From assembly GCA_963698885.1 (NCBI GenBank), contig CAVOSJ010000003.1:124001-188000 (forward strand): a stretch of 64,000 nt of DNA, given 5' to 3'. Position 1 is the stretch's first letter. Each line of letters opens with the position of its first letter. The stretch comes from JBARKJ01 sp963698885 (GTDB lineage: Bacteria > Nitrospirota > JACRHJ01). Below are positions 17,103 to 25,195 of the stretch, in pieces. The notes beneath the pieces are model-generated. The model did not search any database. It saw only the letters and a list, made by a program, of their open reading frames with translations, and had not been told where the DNA came from. The translations under genes and the position numbers were made by a program.

Positions 17103-17482
17103 CTTACGATGAGCCGAAGAGCAGGACGCTGGGAGGGTCGAAGCTTTCTTTTTCGCTCCCGGTGCGTCTCACTACCCAGGGCGGGATGAAAGAGGTCACG
17201 CTGAAGGTATCCCTGGACATAGAGCTTTCCGGCGAAGGCGCGGAAGCGATAACGGCCGTGGAGATACTGCCGCCGGGGCCGAAGCCGGTCGACCGGCCAA
17301 AGGAGCCTCCGAGCCTGCCTCAGGCAATGCCTCCGGAGGAGGGGAGGAAGCTTCCGGAGCCGGTATCGGAGGGTTTACCTGAGAGGCCGCCGGAAAGTCC
17401 GGTGGACAAGGCATCGGCGAGGGTGCTTCAGAAAACCAAGAAAGATAAAACCAGCGTGTTCCAAAAATTCTTTGGGCATTAA
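17103..17482 (+). CDS. Basic/proline-rich continuation of the MglA-like protein, or a separate small gene
   Basis: This frame is open from the end of the MglA-like gene to 17482, reading LTYDEPKSRTLGGSKLSF, then GGMKEVTLKVSLDIELSGEG, a Pro-rich linker and a Lys-rich end (QKTKKDKTSVFQKFFGH). A start at the GTG at 17162 is possible, but no ribosome-binding site supports it and the codons upstream look coding. The better reading is a C-terminal domain of the MglA-like protein separated by a single-base deletion. No family was recognised. Confidence 0.5.
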
Positions 17483-17500
17483 ATAAAAGGCGGAGGAAAG

Positions 17501-18253
17501 ATGTCGGGACATTCAAAGTGGGCTACCACAAAGCATAAAAAGGGTGCGGCGGACGCCAAGAGGGGCAAAATATTCACGAAGGTAACCAAAGAGCTTACCG
17601 TTGCGGCTAAGCTTGGCGGCGGCGACCCGGGCGGCAATCCGCGCCTTCGCACCGCGATTGAAAAGGCCAAGGAAGCGAATATGCCCCAGGACAATATCAA
17701 GCGCGCGATCCAGAAGGGCACTGGCGAACTTCCTGGCGTGTCGTACGACGAGATAACGTACGAGGGTTACGGCCCCGGCGGCGTCGCTCTGCTTATCGAG
17801 TGCCTGACGGACAACAAGAACCGCTCCGTCTCCGAGGTCCGGCACGTATTAAGCAAGAACAACGGGAGCATGGGCGAAACGGGATGCGTCTCCTGGATGT
17901 TCACGCAGAAAGGCTATATCCTCGTGGACAAGACGGGCGCGGACGAGGACACGCTGATGACCGTCGCCCTCGATGCGGGCGCGGAGGATATGAAGTCGGA
18001 GCCGGATGAATCCAATTACGAGATCATAACCGCGCCGCAGGATTTCGAGGCCGTGAAGAAGGGACTTCAGGACAAGGGCGTGAAATTCGAAAGCGCGGAA
18101 GTCACCATGATACCCCAGACGTACGTGAAGCTCGAGGGCAAGGAGGCGGAGCAGATGGTCCGCCTGATGGACGCCCTCGAAGACAACGACGACGTGCAGA
18201 ACGTGTACGCGAACTTTGACATCCCCGATGACGTGATGGAGAAAATGGCCTAA
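17501..18253 (+). CDS. yebC: YebC/PmpR family protein
   Basis: A 250-residue protein with the invariant N-terminus MSGHSKWATTKHKKGAAD and the domain motifs GVALLIECLTDNKNRS and NNGSMGETGCVSWMF. YebC proteins act as DNA-binding regulators and, as shown for some members, help ribosomes through proline stretches. GGAGG lies 6 bases upstream. Location directly before ruvC-ruvA is a common gene order, and the length is normal. Confidence 0.95.
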   Translation: MSGHSKWATTKHKKGAADAKRGKIFTKVTKELTVAAKLGGGDPGGNPRLRTAIEKAKEANMPQDNIKRAIQKGTGELPGVSYDEITYEGYGPGGVALLIECLTDNKNRSVSEVRHVLSKNNGSMGETGCVSWMFTQKGYILVDKTGADEDTLMTVALDAGAEDMKSEPDESNYEIITAPQDFEAVKKGLQDKGVKFESAEVTMIPQTYVKLEGKEAEQMVRLMDALEDNDDVQNVYANFDIPDDVMEKMA

Positions 18254-18274
18254 AGAGGGAGTATTTCAAATTAA

Positions 18275-18330
18275 CCCTCGCCCCTTGCGGGAGAGGGAAG
18301 GCGACCGAGTCTGGTCGCTGGGTGAGGGGC
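18275..18330. repeat. REP-like hairpin element before ruvC
   Basis: CCCTCGCCC (18275-18283) pairs imperfectly with GGGAGAGGG (18289-18297). A second stem, GCGACC/GGTCGC (18301-18318), follows, and the outer GTGAGGGG can pair with the first arm. A related core, CCCTCGCCCC then GTGAGGGG, occurs at 31361-31391. The right end supplies the ruvC Shine-Dalgarno sequence. Confidence 0.6.
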
Positions 18331-18336
18331 AAGCAT

Positions 18337-18861
18337 TTGCGTATCCTTGGTATCGACCCTGGAAGCGTCGCGAGCGGTTTCGGAGTCGTGGACGAAGAGG
18401 GGAACCGGATTTTTTTTGTGGAAGCCGGGCGCGTCACGGCCTCTTCCCGCCTGTCTTTTCCCCACCGCCTGAAGAAAATGTACGAAGGGCTGGGAGAGGT
18501 CATTGCAAGGCATAAGCCGGACGCGGTGGCGGTCGAGAACGTCTTTTTCGCCAAGAACGTCCAGTCCGCGCTGAAGCTCGGTCATGCCAGGGGCGTTGCC
18601 CTTCTCGCGGCGGCGAACCTCAACCTTCCCATTTTCGAGTACACGCCGACCGAGATAAAGCAGTCCGTGGTGGGATATGGCGGCGCGGATAAGGCGCAGG
18701 TCCAGCAGATGGTGAAGACCCTCCTGAAACTGACTGAACTCCCGGCGCCGTTCGACGCCTCGGACGCCCTTGCCTGCGCGATCTGCCATATCCACAGCGC
18801 GAGGATGAAAGAGACCTTGCTGGCCCGCCCGTCCGGCAGCGGCGGGAAAAACCGCAGATGA
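18337..18861 (+). CDS. ruvC: Holliday junction resolvase RuvC
   Basis: A 174-residue endonuclease that cuts Holliday junctions with RuvAB. Acidic catalytic residues are in place: the first in RILGIDPGSVASG, the second in VAVENVFFAKN, and the last pair in FDASDALACAICHIH. The TTG at 18337 is preferred: GAGGGG stands 7 bases upstream and it gives the family N-terminus. A GTG at 18322 in the same frame lies inside the repeat. It overlaps ruvA by 4 bases (ATGA). Confidence 0.93.
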   Translation: MRILGIDPGSVASGFGVVDEEGNRIFFVEAGRVTASSRLSFPHRLKKMYEGLGEVIARHKPDAVAVENVFFAKNVQSALKLGHARGVALLAAANLNLPIFEYTPTEIKQSVVGYGGADKAQVQQMVKTLLKLTELPAPFDASDALACAICHIHSARMKETLLARPSGSGGKNRR

Positions 18862-19460
18862 TCGCCCGCTTAACCGGAAACCTGCTCGTGAAAGACCCCG
18901 GCAGCGTCGTAATCGACGTCCACGGGGTCGGCTACCGGGCTTCGATTCCGCTGTCCACTTTCTACGGCCTGCCTGATGCCGGAAACCAGGTATCTCTCCA
19001 TATCCACACCCATGTCCGCGAGGACGCGATACTGCTCTACGGCTTCCTCACGCAGAGGGAGAAAGAGCTTTTCCTCGCGCTGACTGCCGTATCCGGCATC
19101 GGCCCGAAGGTCGCGCTCGCCATCATCTCAGGCCTTCCCGCCGGAGAGCTTGCCGACGCGATAGCGCGCGGAGACCAGAAGAAAATCTCCACCATACCGG
19201 GCGTGGGCCCGAAGACCGCCGCGCGGGTTATCCTGGAATTAAAGGATAAAGTTGCCGCCCTCGGCGCATCCGAATCCGGCCCGTGCGCAGCGGGAGCGTA
19301 CAGCCGTCAGAGGGACGAGGCCGTATCCGCGCTGGTTAATCTCGGCTATAAAAAGAATATGGCCGAAGACGCGGTCAAAAAAATCTGCGCCGTGGGCGGC
19401 GAAGATATGGCGCTGGAAATTCTGATAAAGGAAGCGTTAAAAGCATTGGCAAAAGGATAA
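18858..19460 (+). CDS. ruvA: Holliday junction branch-migration protein RuvA
   Basis: A 200-residue protein starting MIARLTGNLLVKDPG. Domain I is an OB-fold; two helix-hairpin-helix motifs (VSGIGPKVALAIISG and IPGVGPKTAARVILE, about 75-125) bind junction DNA; and the C-terminal domain (about 155-200) contacts RuvB. It is coupled to ruvC. RuvB, usually next, lies 3.5 kb away here, after an insertion-like block. Confidence 0.95.
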   Translation: MIARLTGNLLVKDPGSVVIDVHGVGYRASIPLSTFYGLPDAGNQVSLHIHTHVREDAILLYGFLTQREKELFLALTAVSGIGPKVALAIISGLPAGELADAIARGDQKKISTIPGVGPKTAARVILELKDKVAALGASESGPCAAGAYSRQRDEAVSALVNLGYKKNMAEDAVKKICAVGGEDMALEILIKEALKALAKG

Positions 19461-19621
19461 CTCCGCAGCCCATTTTTCATTATCGTAGCCGAAATAGTAT
19501 TTTATAAAAATCTTGTAAAATTTCCCGCCAAATCCCATCCAGATAGGGCTATTTCCGAGACTTAGATAACTATTTGGTAAGTTCTATCATTAGGTCATAT
19601 CCCCCATTTCCGCTTTCACGC

Positions 19622-19627
19622 TATAAT
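19622..19627 (+). promoter_or_regulatory. -10 box for the sugar dehydrogenase gene
   Basis: TATAAT at 19622-19627, 37 bases before the ATG at 19664; no good -35 is visible. Confidence 0.4.
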
Positions 19628-19663
19628 AATAATATAAGAGTCGCTCAAATAAGGAGGCGAACC

Positions 19664-20789
19664 ATGCGTGTGAAGTCCCTCTTCCTCATGGTTATTTCCG
19701 CTATGGGGCTGATAATGGCCCAGCGGGCTTTCGGCGACGATGTTTCTGACAAGCTTAAATATATCAAGCTTCCCCCCGGTTTCCATATAACCCTTTTTGC
19801 CGGAAAATGCTGCAATCCCCAAAGGCGCCCGCTCGATGGCGCTGGGAGACAAGGGGACGCTGTTCGTGGGGACGAGGAACCACACGGTATATGCCCTTAC
19901 CGACCCGGACAACGACGGGGTGGCGGAGGGGATATATAAAATCGCCAATGACCTGAACGAACCTAACGGAGTCGCCTTCAAGGACGGCTCGCTCTACGTC
20001 GCCGAGATAAGCCGCATCCTGCGCTATGACAACATCGAAGCGCACCTGAAGGACCCGCCCAAGCCGGTAGTGATATATGACAAGTACCCCACGAAGAAGC
20101 ACCACGGCTGGAAGTTCATCCGGTTCGGCCCGGACGGATACCTCTACGTCCCCATCGGCGCGCCCTGCAACGTCTGCGAGCCGGGCGACCCCTTCGCGTC
20201 CATAACCAGGATGAGGCCGAGCTGGAGCGGGTTCGAGATTTTCGCGCGCGGAGTAAGGAATACCGTGGGGTTCGACTGGGACCCGGTTACAAAAGAGCTT
20301 TGGTTTACGGACAACGGCCGGGACCTGATGGGAGACAATGTGCCGCCGGACGAGCTGAATCACGCGCCGAAGAAGGGGCTTAATTTCGGCTTCCCGTACT
20401 GGCACGGCAAGAATATTCCCGACCCTCAATACGGCAATGGGCACAAGGCGTCCGAGTTTACCCTGCCGGAGCTGGAACTGCCCGCGCACGTGGCAAGTTT
20501 AGGGATGAGGTTCTATACCGGAAAGATGTTCCCGGAGAAGTACAGGAACGGCATATTCATCGCCGAGCACGGCTCCTGGAACAGGAGCAATAAAATCGGA
20601 TACCGGGTAACTTTCGTCCAGATGAGCAGAGCGAGGCATCCGGTCAAGTATGAGATATTCGCCCAGGGATGGCTCCAGGGGGAAAGCAATTGGGGAAGGC
20701 CTGTGGACGTCCTGGTAATGCCGGACGGGGCGCTTTTAGTCTCGGACGATTACGCGAGCGCAATATACAGGATAACATATAAAAAGTAA
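19664..20789 (+). CDS. PQQ-type sugar dehydrogenase / L-sorbosone dehydrogenase-like beta-propeller, frameshifted
   Basis: About 374 residues once repaired. A signal peptide (KSLFLMVISAMGLIMAQRAF) sends it to the periplasm. The six-bladed propeller starts at LKYIKLPPGFHITLFAG, with repeats such as LNEPNGVAFKDGSLYVAE and FIRFGPDGYLYVPIGAPC and the conserved TDNGRDLMGDN. An AAGGAGG site fixes the start at 19664. The frame breaks at the A4 run at 19804-19807; removing one A joins FAGNAAIPKGARSMALGD. The substrate is unknown; these enzymes oxidise aldoses or sugar aldehydes. Confidence 0.85.
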
Positions 20790-20818
20790 TTGACAAAATA
20801 AACATTGTGGATTAGGTT
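20790..20818 (+). promoter_or_regulatory. Possible promoter for the AT-rich cassette
   Basis: TTGACA (20790-20795), immediately after the sugar dehydrogenase stop, and TAGGTT (20813-20818) are separated by 17 bases. The leader to the first cassette start at 20850 would be about 25 bases. Confidence 0.45.
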
Positions 20819-20849
20819 GAGTTATAAAAGTTTTAACCAGGAGAGCATT

Positions 20850-21452
20850 ATGCCAACGTATGATGAAATAAAAAAGGAAATTGCTGCTATTGGAATCGTC
20901 TTAAAAGAATATCCTGAAAATTTAAAGGATAAAGTATTTGATATTTTAATAAGTACTTATTTAGGTAAGAAAATTGAAAATATTCAACATCCTCATCATG
21001 TTCAACAACATGATGCTACCCCACAAACAAATAAGCCCACCGAAAAATTAGAAGGCATTGGAAAGAAAAAAGCAAATAATAGACCACCTACAAAAAGCAC
21101 GTTTCAAATAATAAAAGATATTCAATTAAGAGGAGGGAGTGGACATCCGTCTTTTACCGATTTTTATGAACAAAAAAAACCAACATCTAATATAGAGTTT
21201 AATGTCCTGGCGATATACTATTTAACTCACACACTATCTCTGAGCAATATTGGGGTAGATCATGTTTATACGTGTTATAAAACTGTTTCAAGAAAAATAC
21301 CCGGAGATTTGAAGCAGAGTATTTATGACTCTTCTAGTGCAAGGTATGGATATATAAATGCAAATAATTTAAATGATATGTCTGTCTCAACTCATGGAGA
21401 AAATCTGGTCGAACTTGACCTACCAAAGAAAAAGAAAGAAAACGGAAAATAA
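20850..21452 (+). CDS. AT-rich cassette, first protein (winged-helix-like C-terminal domain), unknown
   Basis: A 200-residue protein. Residues 1-40 form a helical domain (MPTYDEIKKEIAAIGIVLKE). About 45-80 is a His/Gln/Lys-rich linker. Residues about 115-190 look like a winged-helix domain (FNVLAIYYLTHTLSLSNIGV). That domain resembles the N-terminal part of the next protein (LAFYHLKK, then VADWF), so the pair may share a common DNA- or protein-binding fold. Codon use is AT-rich, unlike all neighbours, implying recent transfer. GGAG precedes the start at 20850. No function is assigned. Confidence 0.6.
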   Translation: MPTYDEIKKEIAAIGIVLKEYPENLKDKVFDILISTYLGKKIENIQHPHHVQQHDATPQTNKPTEKLEGIGKKKANNRPPTKSTFQIIKDIQLRGGSGHPSFTDFYEQKKPTSNIEFNVLAIYYLTHTLSLSNIGVDHVYTCYKTVSRKIPGDLKQSIYDSSSARYGYINANNLNDMSVSTHGENLVELDLPKKKKENGK

Positions 21453-21460
21453 ATAAATAG

Positions 21461-22192
21461 ATGAAACTAAACGAATTTATTAAGACATCGGATTTGTTTT
21501 CTCAAAAAGAGTTAGATAAAATTACCTTATTAGCTTTCTATCATTTAAAGAAGTGTGAGCTTAATCAATTCTCAAAAAAAGATGTAGCAGATTGGTTCAG
21601 CACTTTAAATTTGCCTATCCCCAATTTATCAAGATTAAATATAAATATTTCTAAATCAAAAGATTTTATTCGTGGCACAGATTCTCAACATTTTCGCCTT
21701 CACGCTAATAAAATAATTTTATTTGAATCGTTGTTTCCAATGCTTGTTGAAAAAAATGAGGAGGTTTTTTGTGAAGATTCAATTCTTCCAGAAAGTTTAT
21801 ATATAGGAACAAGAGGATATATCGAATGCTTAGCAAAACAAATAAATGCGTCCTTCGAAAGCAATATTTTTGATGGGTGTGCAGTTTTAATGAGAAGGCT
21901 TATTGAAATTTTATTAATTCATACCTATGAAAATTTTCAATTAATGAACACAATTAAAGATTCTAATGGGCATTTGCAAAATTTGAATACTATTATAAAT
22001 AATGCCGAATCAAATTCGACTCTTGATCTTTCAAGAGATACAAAAGGCGTATTAGATGATTTTAGGAAAATAGGGAACTTTTCCGCACATAAAATTTACT
22101 ATAACTGCAAAAGAAACGACTTAAAAAAAATTATTTTAGAGTTCAGAATGGCTTTTGAAGAATTGCTATATAAATCTGGAATTAAAAAATAA
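21461..22192 (+). CDS. AT-rich cassette, second protein (HEPN/DUF4145-like), unknown
   Basis: A 243-residue protein 8 bases after its partner. The N-terminal part (about 15-90) resembles the winged-helix-like domain of the partner. The C-terminal helical region (about 140-235) has MRRLIEILLIHTYENFQ and FRKIGNFSAHKIYY, the pattern of DUF4145 domains of the HEPN superfamily, in which an Arg...His motif often marks RNases and many members belong to toxin or phage-defence systems. Low GC like its partner. Proposed as a two-component defence or toxin-type cassette, unproven. Confidence 0.6.
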   Translation: MKLNEFIKTSDLFSQKELDKITLLAFYHLKKCELNQFSKKDVADWFSTLNLPIPNLSRLNINISKSKDFIRGTDSQHFRLHANKIILFESLFPMLVEKNEEVFCEDSILPESLYIGTRGYIECLAKQINASFESNIFDGCAVLMRRLIEILLIHTYENFQLMNTIKDSNGHLQNLNTIINNAESNSTLDLSRDTKGVLDDFRKIGNFSAHKIYYNCKRNDLKKIILEFRMAFEELLYKSGIKK

Positions 22193-22285
22193 AAAAACAA
22201 AATTCTCGCCATAACCGTCGCCGGTATCCCCAGCAAGTAGTTTATAATGGTAAAATAGAACAATATAAAAGAAGGAGATGTCCGC

Positions 22286-22849
22286 ATGGTAAAGATAGGC
22301 GAAGTGATCCCGGACTTGGAGGTGGAGGTTTACCAGAACGAGGAGACGAAGAAGGTTAAGTTTTCCAATTACCGGGAAAAGTGGCTCGTCCTCATTTTTT
22401 ATCCCGCCGATTTTACGTTCATCTGCCCGACGGAGCTCGAGGAGGCGGCGGAAATGTACGACGAGTTCAAGTCGCTCGGCGCGGAACTGATGAGCATCAG
22501 TACGGACACGGTCTTCGTGCACAAGGCCTGGCACGACAACTCGCCGTCCATAAAGAAGATAAAATACCCGATGGCCGCCGACCCCGCGGGGAAGGTATGC
22601 CGGGAGTTCGGGACGTATATCGAAGGCGAGGGGCTGTCGCTCCGGGGGAGCTTCATTATCGACCCGGACGGGGTCCTGAAGGCATATGAGATGCACGACA
22701 ACAGCATCGGCAGGAGCGCAAAGGAGCTGTTCCGGAAGCTCCAGGCGGCGAAGTTCGTCCGCGAGGCGGGCGGCGAGGTATGCCCGGCGTCCTGGGAGCC
22801 TGGAAAGCCGACTCTTAGGCCTGGGCTGGACATAGTGGGGAAGATATAA
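22286..22849 (+). CDS. Peroxiredoxin (AhpC/Prx type, 2-Cys)
   Basis: A 187-residue thiol peroxidase. The peroxidatic cysteine lies in FYPADFTFICPTELEE (about residue 47) and the resolving cysteine in GGEVCPASWEPG (about 168), the arrangement of typical 2-Cys enzymes. AAGGAG precedes the ATG, with TATAAT at 22243-22248 as a probable -10 box. It removes hydrogen peroxide and organic hydroperoxides, and no AhpF-type reductase is adjacent. A strong terminator follows. Confidence 0.93.
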   Translation: MVKIGEVIPDLEVEVYQNEETKKVKFSNYREKWLVLIFYPADFTFICPTELEEAAEMYDEFKSLGAELMSISTDTVFVHKAWHDNSPSIKKIKYPMAADPAGKVCREFGTYIEGEGLSLRGSFIIDPDGVLKAYEMHDNSIGRSAKELFRKLQAAKFVREAGGEVCPASWEPGKPTLRPGLDIVGKI

Positions 22850-22864
22850 TTTATTCAGGCGCGG

Positions 22865-22897
22865 AAAAGCCCGCGGAAACGCGGGCTTTTTTTATTC
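22865..22897 (+). terminator. Terminator after the peroxiredoxin gene
   Basis: An 11-base perfect stem (AAAAGCCCGCG, 22865-22875, with its complement 22880-22890), a GAAA tetraloop and a T-rich tail. Confidence 0.92.
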
Positions 22898-22982
22898 TTA
22901 TAGAAATAAGGATCTTTTTTTGCTAATATTTGAGGGTCTTGGAGAAGAGATTTCAATAGCCGCAACATTACAGGTATAAATT

Positions 22983-23996
22983 TTGGACGAACGAGTAATC
23001 GGCCCGGAAAAGAACACGGAAGACGTAAACCTCGACCTGGCGCTTCGGCCGCTGTCGTTTGACGAGTACGTCGGGCAGGACAGGGTGAAGGACAACCTCA
23101 AGGTCTTCATCCAGGCGGCCAGGGAGCGGGGCGAGGCGCTGGACCACGTGCTTTTCTCTGGGCCCCCCGGACTTGGAAAGACCACGCTGGCGCATATTAT
23201 CGCGCGGGAGATGGGGGTCAATATAAAGACCACCTCCGGCCCGGTTATCGAGCGTCAGGGCGACCTCGCGGCCATACTTACCAACCTGGAAAAGGGCGAC
23301 GTCCTGTTCGTGGACGAGATACACAGGCTTAACCGGGTAATCGAGGAAGTGCTCTACCCGGCGATGGAAGATTACCAGCTTGATATAATTATAGGGCAGG
23401 GGCCGTCCGCCCGCTCCATAAAGCTCGACCTCCCGCCGTTTACCCTGGTGGGGGCGACGACGAGGGCGGGGCTTTTGACTTCTCCGCTTCGGGAGCGGTT
23501 CGGAGTGGCGGCGAGGCTGGAATTTTATCCGCCGGAAGACCTGCAAAAAATAGTCATACGTTCGGCGAACCTTTTGGGAATAGGCATCGACATAGAAGGC
23601 GCGCTGGAGATTGCCCGGCGTTCCAGGGGGACTCCAAGAGTGGCTAACAGGCTTCTGCGGCGGGTGCGGGATTTCGCACAGGTGGACGGGAAAAAAATCG
23701 TGGACGCCGATGCGGCGAGGAGCGGCCTGAAGAGGCTGGAGGTCGATGAGCGCGGACTTGATTTCATGGACAAGAAGCTCCTCCTTACCATAATCGACAA
23801 GTTCGGCGGCGGGCCTGTCGGAGTGGATACTCTTTCCGCCGCCGTAGCCGAGGAGCGGGACACGATTGAAGACGTTTACGAACCTTTCCTTATCCAGGAG
23901 GGACTGATAGAGAGGACGCCCAGGGGGAGGCTTGCGACGCTGGCGGCCTATAAACATTACGGCAGGGAAAAAGGCGTCCAGGGGAGGCTTCTATGA
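22983..23996 (+). CDS. ruvB: Holliday junction helicase motor RuvB
   Basis: A 337-residue AAA+ ATPase. Walker A is GPPGLGKTTLAHIIA, Walker B is VLFVDEIHRL, sensor 1 lies in LVGATTRAGLL, and the arginine-finger region is PLRERFG; a C-terminal winged helix binds DNA. The TTG at 22983 gives MDERVIGPEKNTED, but no good ribosome-binding site is seen, and TATAAA ends only 2 bases earlier. It overlaps queH by 4 bases. It is separated from ruvCA by the 19.5-22.9 kb block. Confidence 0.95.
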   Translation: MDERVIGPEKNTEDVNLDLALRPLSFDEYVGQDRVKDNLKVFIQAARERGEALDHVLFSGPPGLGKTTLAHIIAREMGVNIKTTSGPVIERQGDLAAILTNLEKGDVLFVDEIHRLNRVIEEVLYPAMEDYQLDIIIGQGPSARSIKLDLPPFTLVGATTRAGLLTSPLRERFGVAARLEFYPPEDLQKIVIRSANLLGIGIDIEGALEIARRSRGTPRVANRLLRRVRDFAQVDGKKIVDADAARSGLKRLEVDERGLDFMDKKLLLTIIDKFGGGPVGVDTLSAAVAEERDTIEDVYEPFLIQEGLIERTPRGRLATLAAYKHYGREKGVQGRLL

Positions 23997-24550
23997 GAGT
24001 CCTTATGCATATATGTTGCGGTCCCTGCCTGGTCTTTCCGCTGAAGTCGTTGCGGGAGGAAGGGGTGGAGGTGGATGGATTTTTTTACAACCCGAACATC
24101 CAACCGTACACCGAGTTCAAGAAAAGGCTGGAAACCCTGGAAGACTATGCCCGTTCGCAGGAAATGGCGCTTGCGAGCGAGGTAGGATACGATATCGAGG
24201 AATTTTTCAGGAGAGTAGTCGGGAATGAGGGAGAGCGGTGCGCGGCCTGCTACGAAATGCGTCTCAGAAAGGTCGCCCAGGCGGCGCGCGACTCCGGCTA
24301 CGACGCCTTTTCCACTACGCTCCTTTACAGCAAGTACCAGAAGCACGACCTGCTCGTCCATGTCGCGGATGTCATCGCCCGCGAACTGGGCATTAAATTT
24401 TTGTACCGCGACTTCAGGCAGGGCTGGAAGGAAGGCCAGGAATTATCTCACGAGATCGGCATGTACCATCAGAAATACTGCGGCTGCGTTTACAGCGAAA
24501 AGGAACGGTACTTAAAAGAAAAAAAGCCGGCCGCCGTGCCGGGGAAATAA
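23993..24550 (+). CDS. queH: Epoxyqueuosine reductase QueH
   Basis: A 185-residue DUF208 protein. It reduces epoxyqueuosine to queuosine in the wobble base of tRNAs and replaces QueG in many anaerobes. Ligand cysteines are visible: MHICCGPCLVFP (C9, C10, C13), CAACYEMR and KYCGCVYSEK. ATGA overlap with ruvB couples the two genes. The C-terminal Lys/Pro-rich tail has no known role. Confidence 0.92.
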   Translation: MRVLMHICCGPCLVFPLKSLREEGVEVDGFFYNPNIQPYTEFKKRLETLEDYARSQEMALASEVGYDIEEFFRRVVGNEGERCAACYEMRLRKVAQAARDSGYDAFSTTLLYSKYQKHDLLVHVADVIARELGIKFLYRDFRQGWKEGQELSHEIGMYHQKYCGCVYSEKERYLKEKKPAAVPGK

Positions 24551-24584
24551 ACAAAAAGGTTTCTCTGGTGGAGCATAATAAGTA

Positions 24585-24836
24585 ATGGTAGATTGGAATC
24601 GTTTCAATCCGGCTGATTTCGAATATGATTTTGAAGGTGATAAACTCGGCGCCCATCATATTGCATTCGAAGAAGCTGTTGAATGTTTCTTTTCCGATTA
24701 TGAAATTCGCAGTTACAAGACGTACAAGGACCGCTATCAGCTTATTGGGGAGACGATTGGCGGACGCAGGCTCAAAATAATATTTCAACTGAAGCTGGGT
24801 AATATTGTCCGGCTGATAACGGGATGGGAAATATGA
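24585..24836 (+). CDS. BrnT/DUF4258-like toxin
   Basis: An 83-residue protein with the BrnT-type layout: an early GDKLGAHHIAFEEAVECFF helix region, then QLIGETIGGRRLKIIFQL and the terminal strand VRLITGWEI. BrnT toxins are RelE-fold ribonucleases that act on mRNA. It overlaps its partner by 4 bases (ATGA), the normal toxin-first order of brnTA. Confidence is limited by the short length and sequence divergence. Confidence 0.65.
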   Translation: MVDWNRFNPADFEYDFEGDKLGAHHIAFEEAVECFFSDYEIRSYKTYKDRYQLIGETIGGRRLKIIFQLKLGNIVRLITGWEI

Positions 24837-25195
24837 AACCAAAGCAGAAAATAATGACTGAAAAAGAAATTGATAAAGTTGTCATTGCACAGGCTGATGA
24901 TGAAAGCGCTTGGGGAAAGCCTGTGACGGTGAGGAGAACAAAATCAGCTTCAGTGACGCTCCCCTCCACTTTGGCCGCACGAGCGGCGTTTTTTGCCCGG
25001 TTGCATCACGAAGCGACTTTGGACAATTGGCTCAAACGAGTTATTCAGGAAAGACTGGATATGGAGGAAGCGGCTTTTGCCGGTTTAAAAAAAGAATTGG
25101 CGGGGAAAGTAGTCCATGGACCTTATGGAGGCGATAAAGAGGCGGAGGGCGATAAGGAATTTCAAGCCGGACCCGGTCTCGACCGAGCAGATTAA
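24833..25195 (+). CDS. BrnA/CopG-like antitoxin
   Basis: A 120-residue protein starting MKPKQKIMTEKEIDKVVIAQ. The segment SASVTLPSTLAARAAFFARL followed by LDNWLKRVIQERLDMEE is a ribbon-helix-helix-type region, and neutralisation of the adjacent BrnT-like toxin is expected. Its last 80 bases overlap the nitroreductase gene in another frame; the tail after KKELAGK reads poorly, so a stop may have been lost there. Confidence 0.62.
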   Translation: MKPKQKIMTEKEIDKVVIAQADDESAWGKPVTVRRTKSASVTLPSTLAARAAFFARLHHEATLDNWLKRVIQERLDMEEAAFAGLKKELAGKVVHGPYGGDKEAEGDKEFQAGPGLDRAD

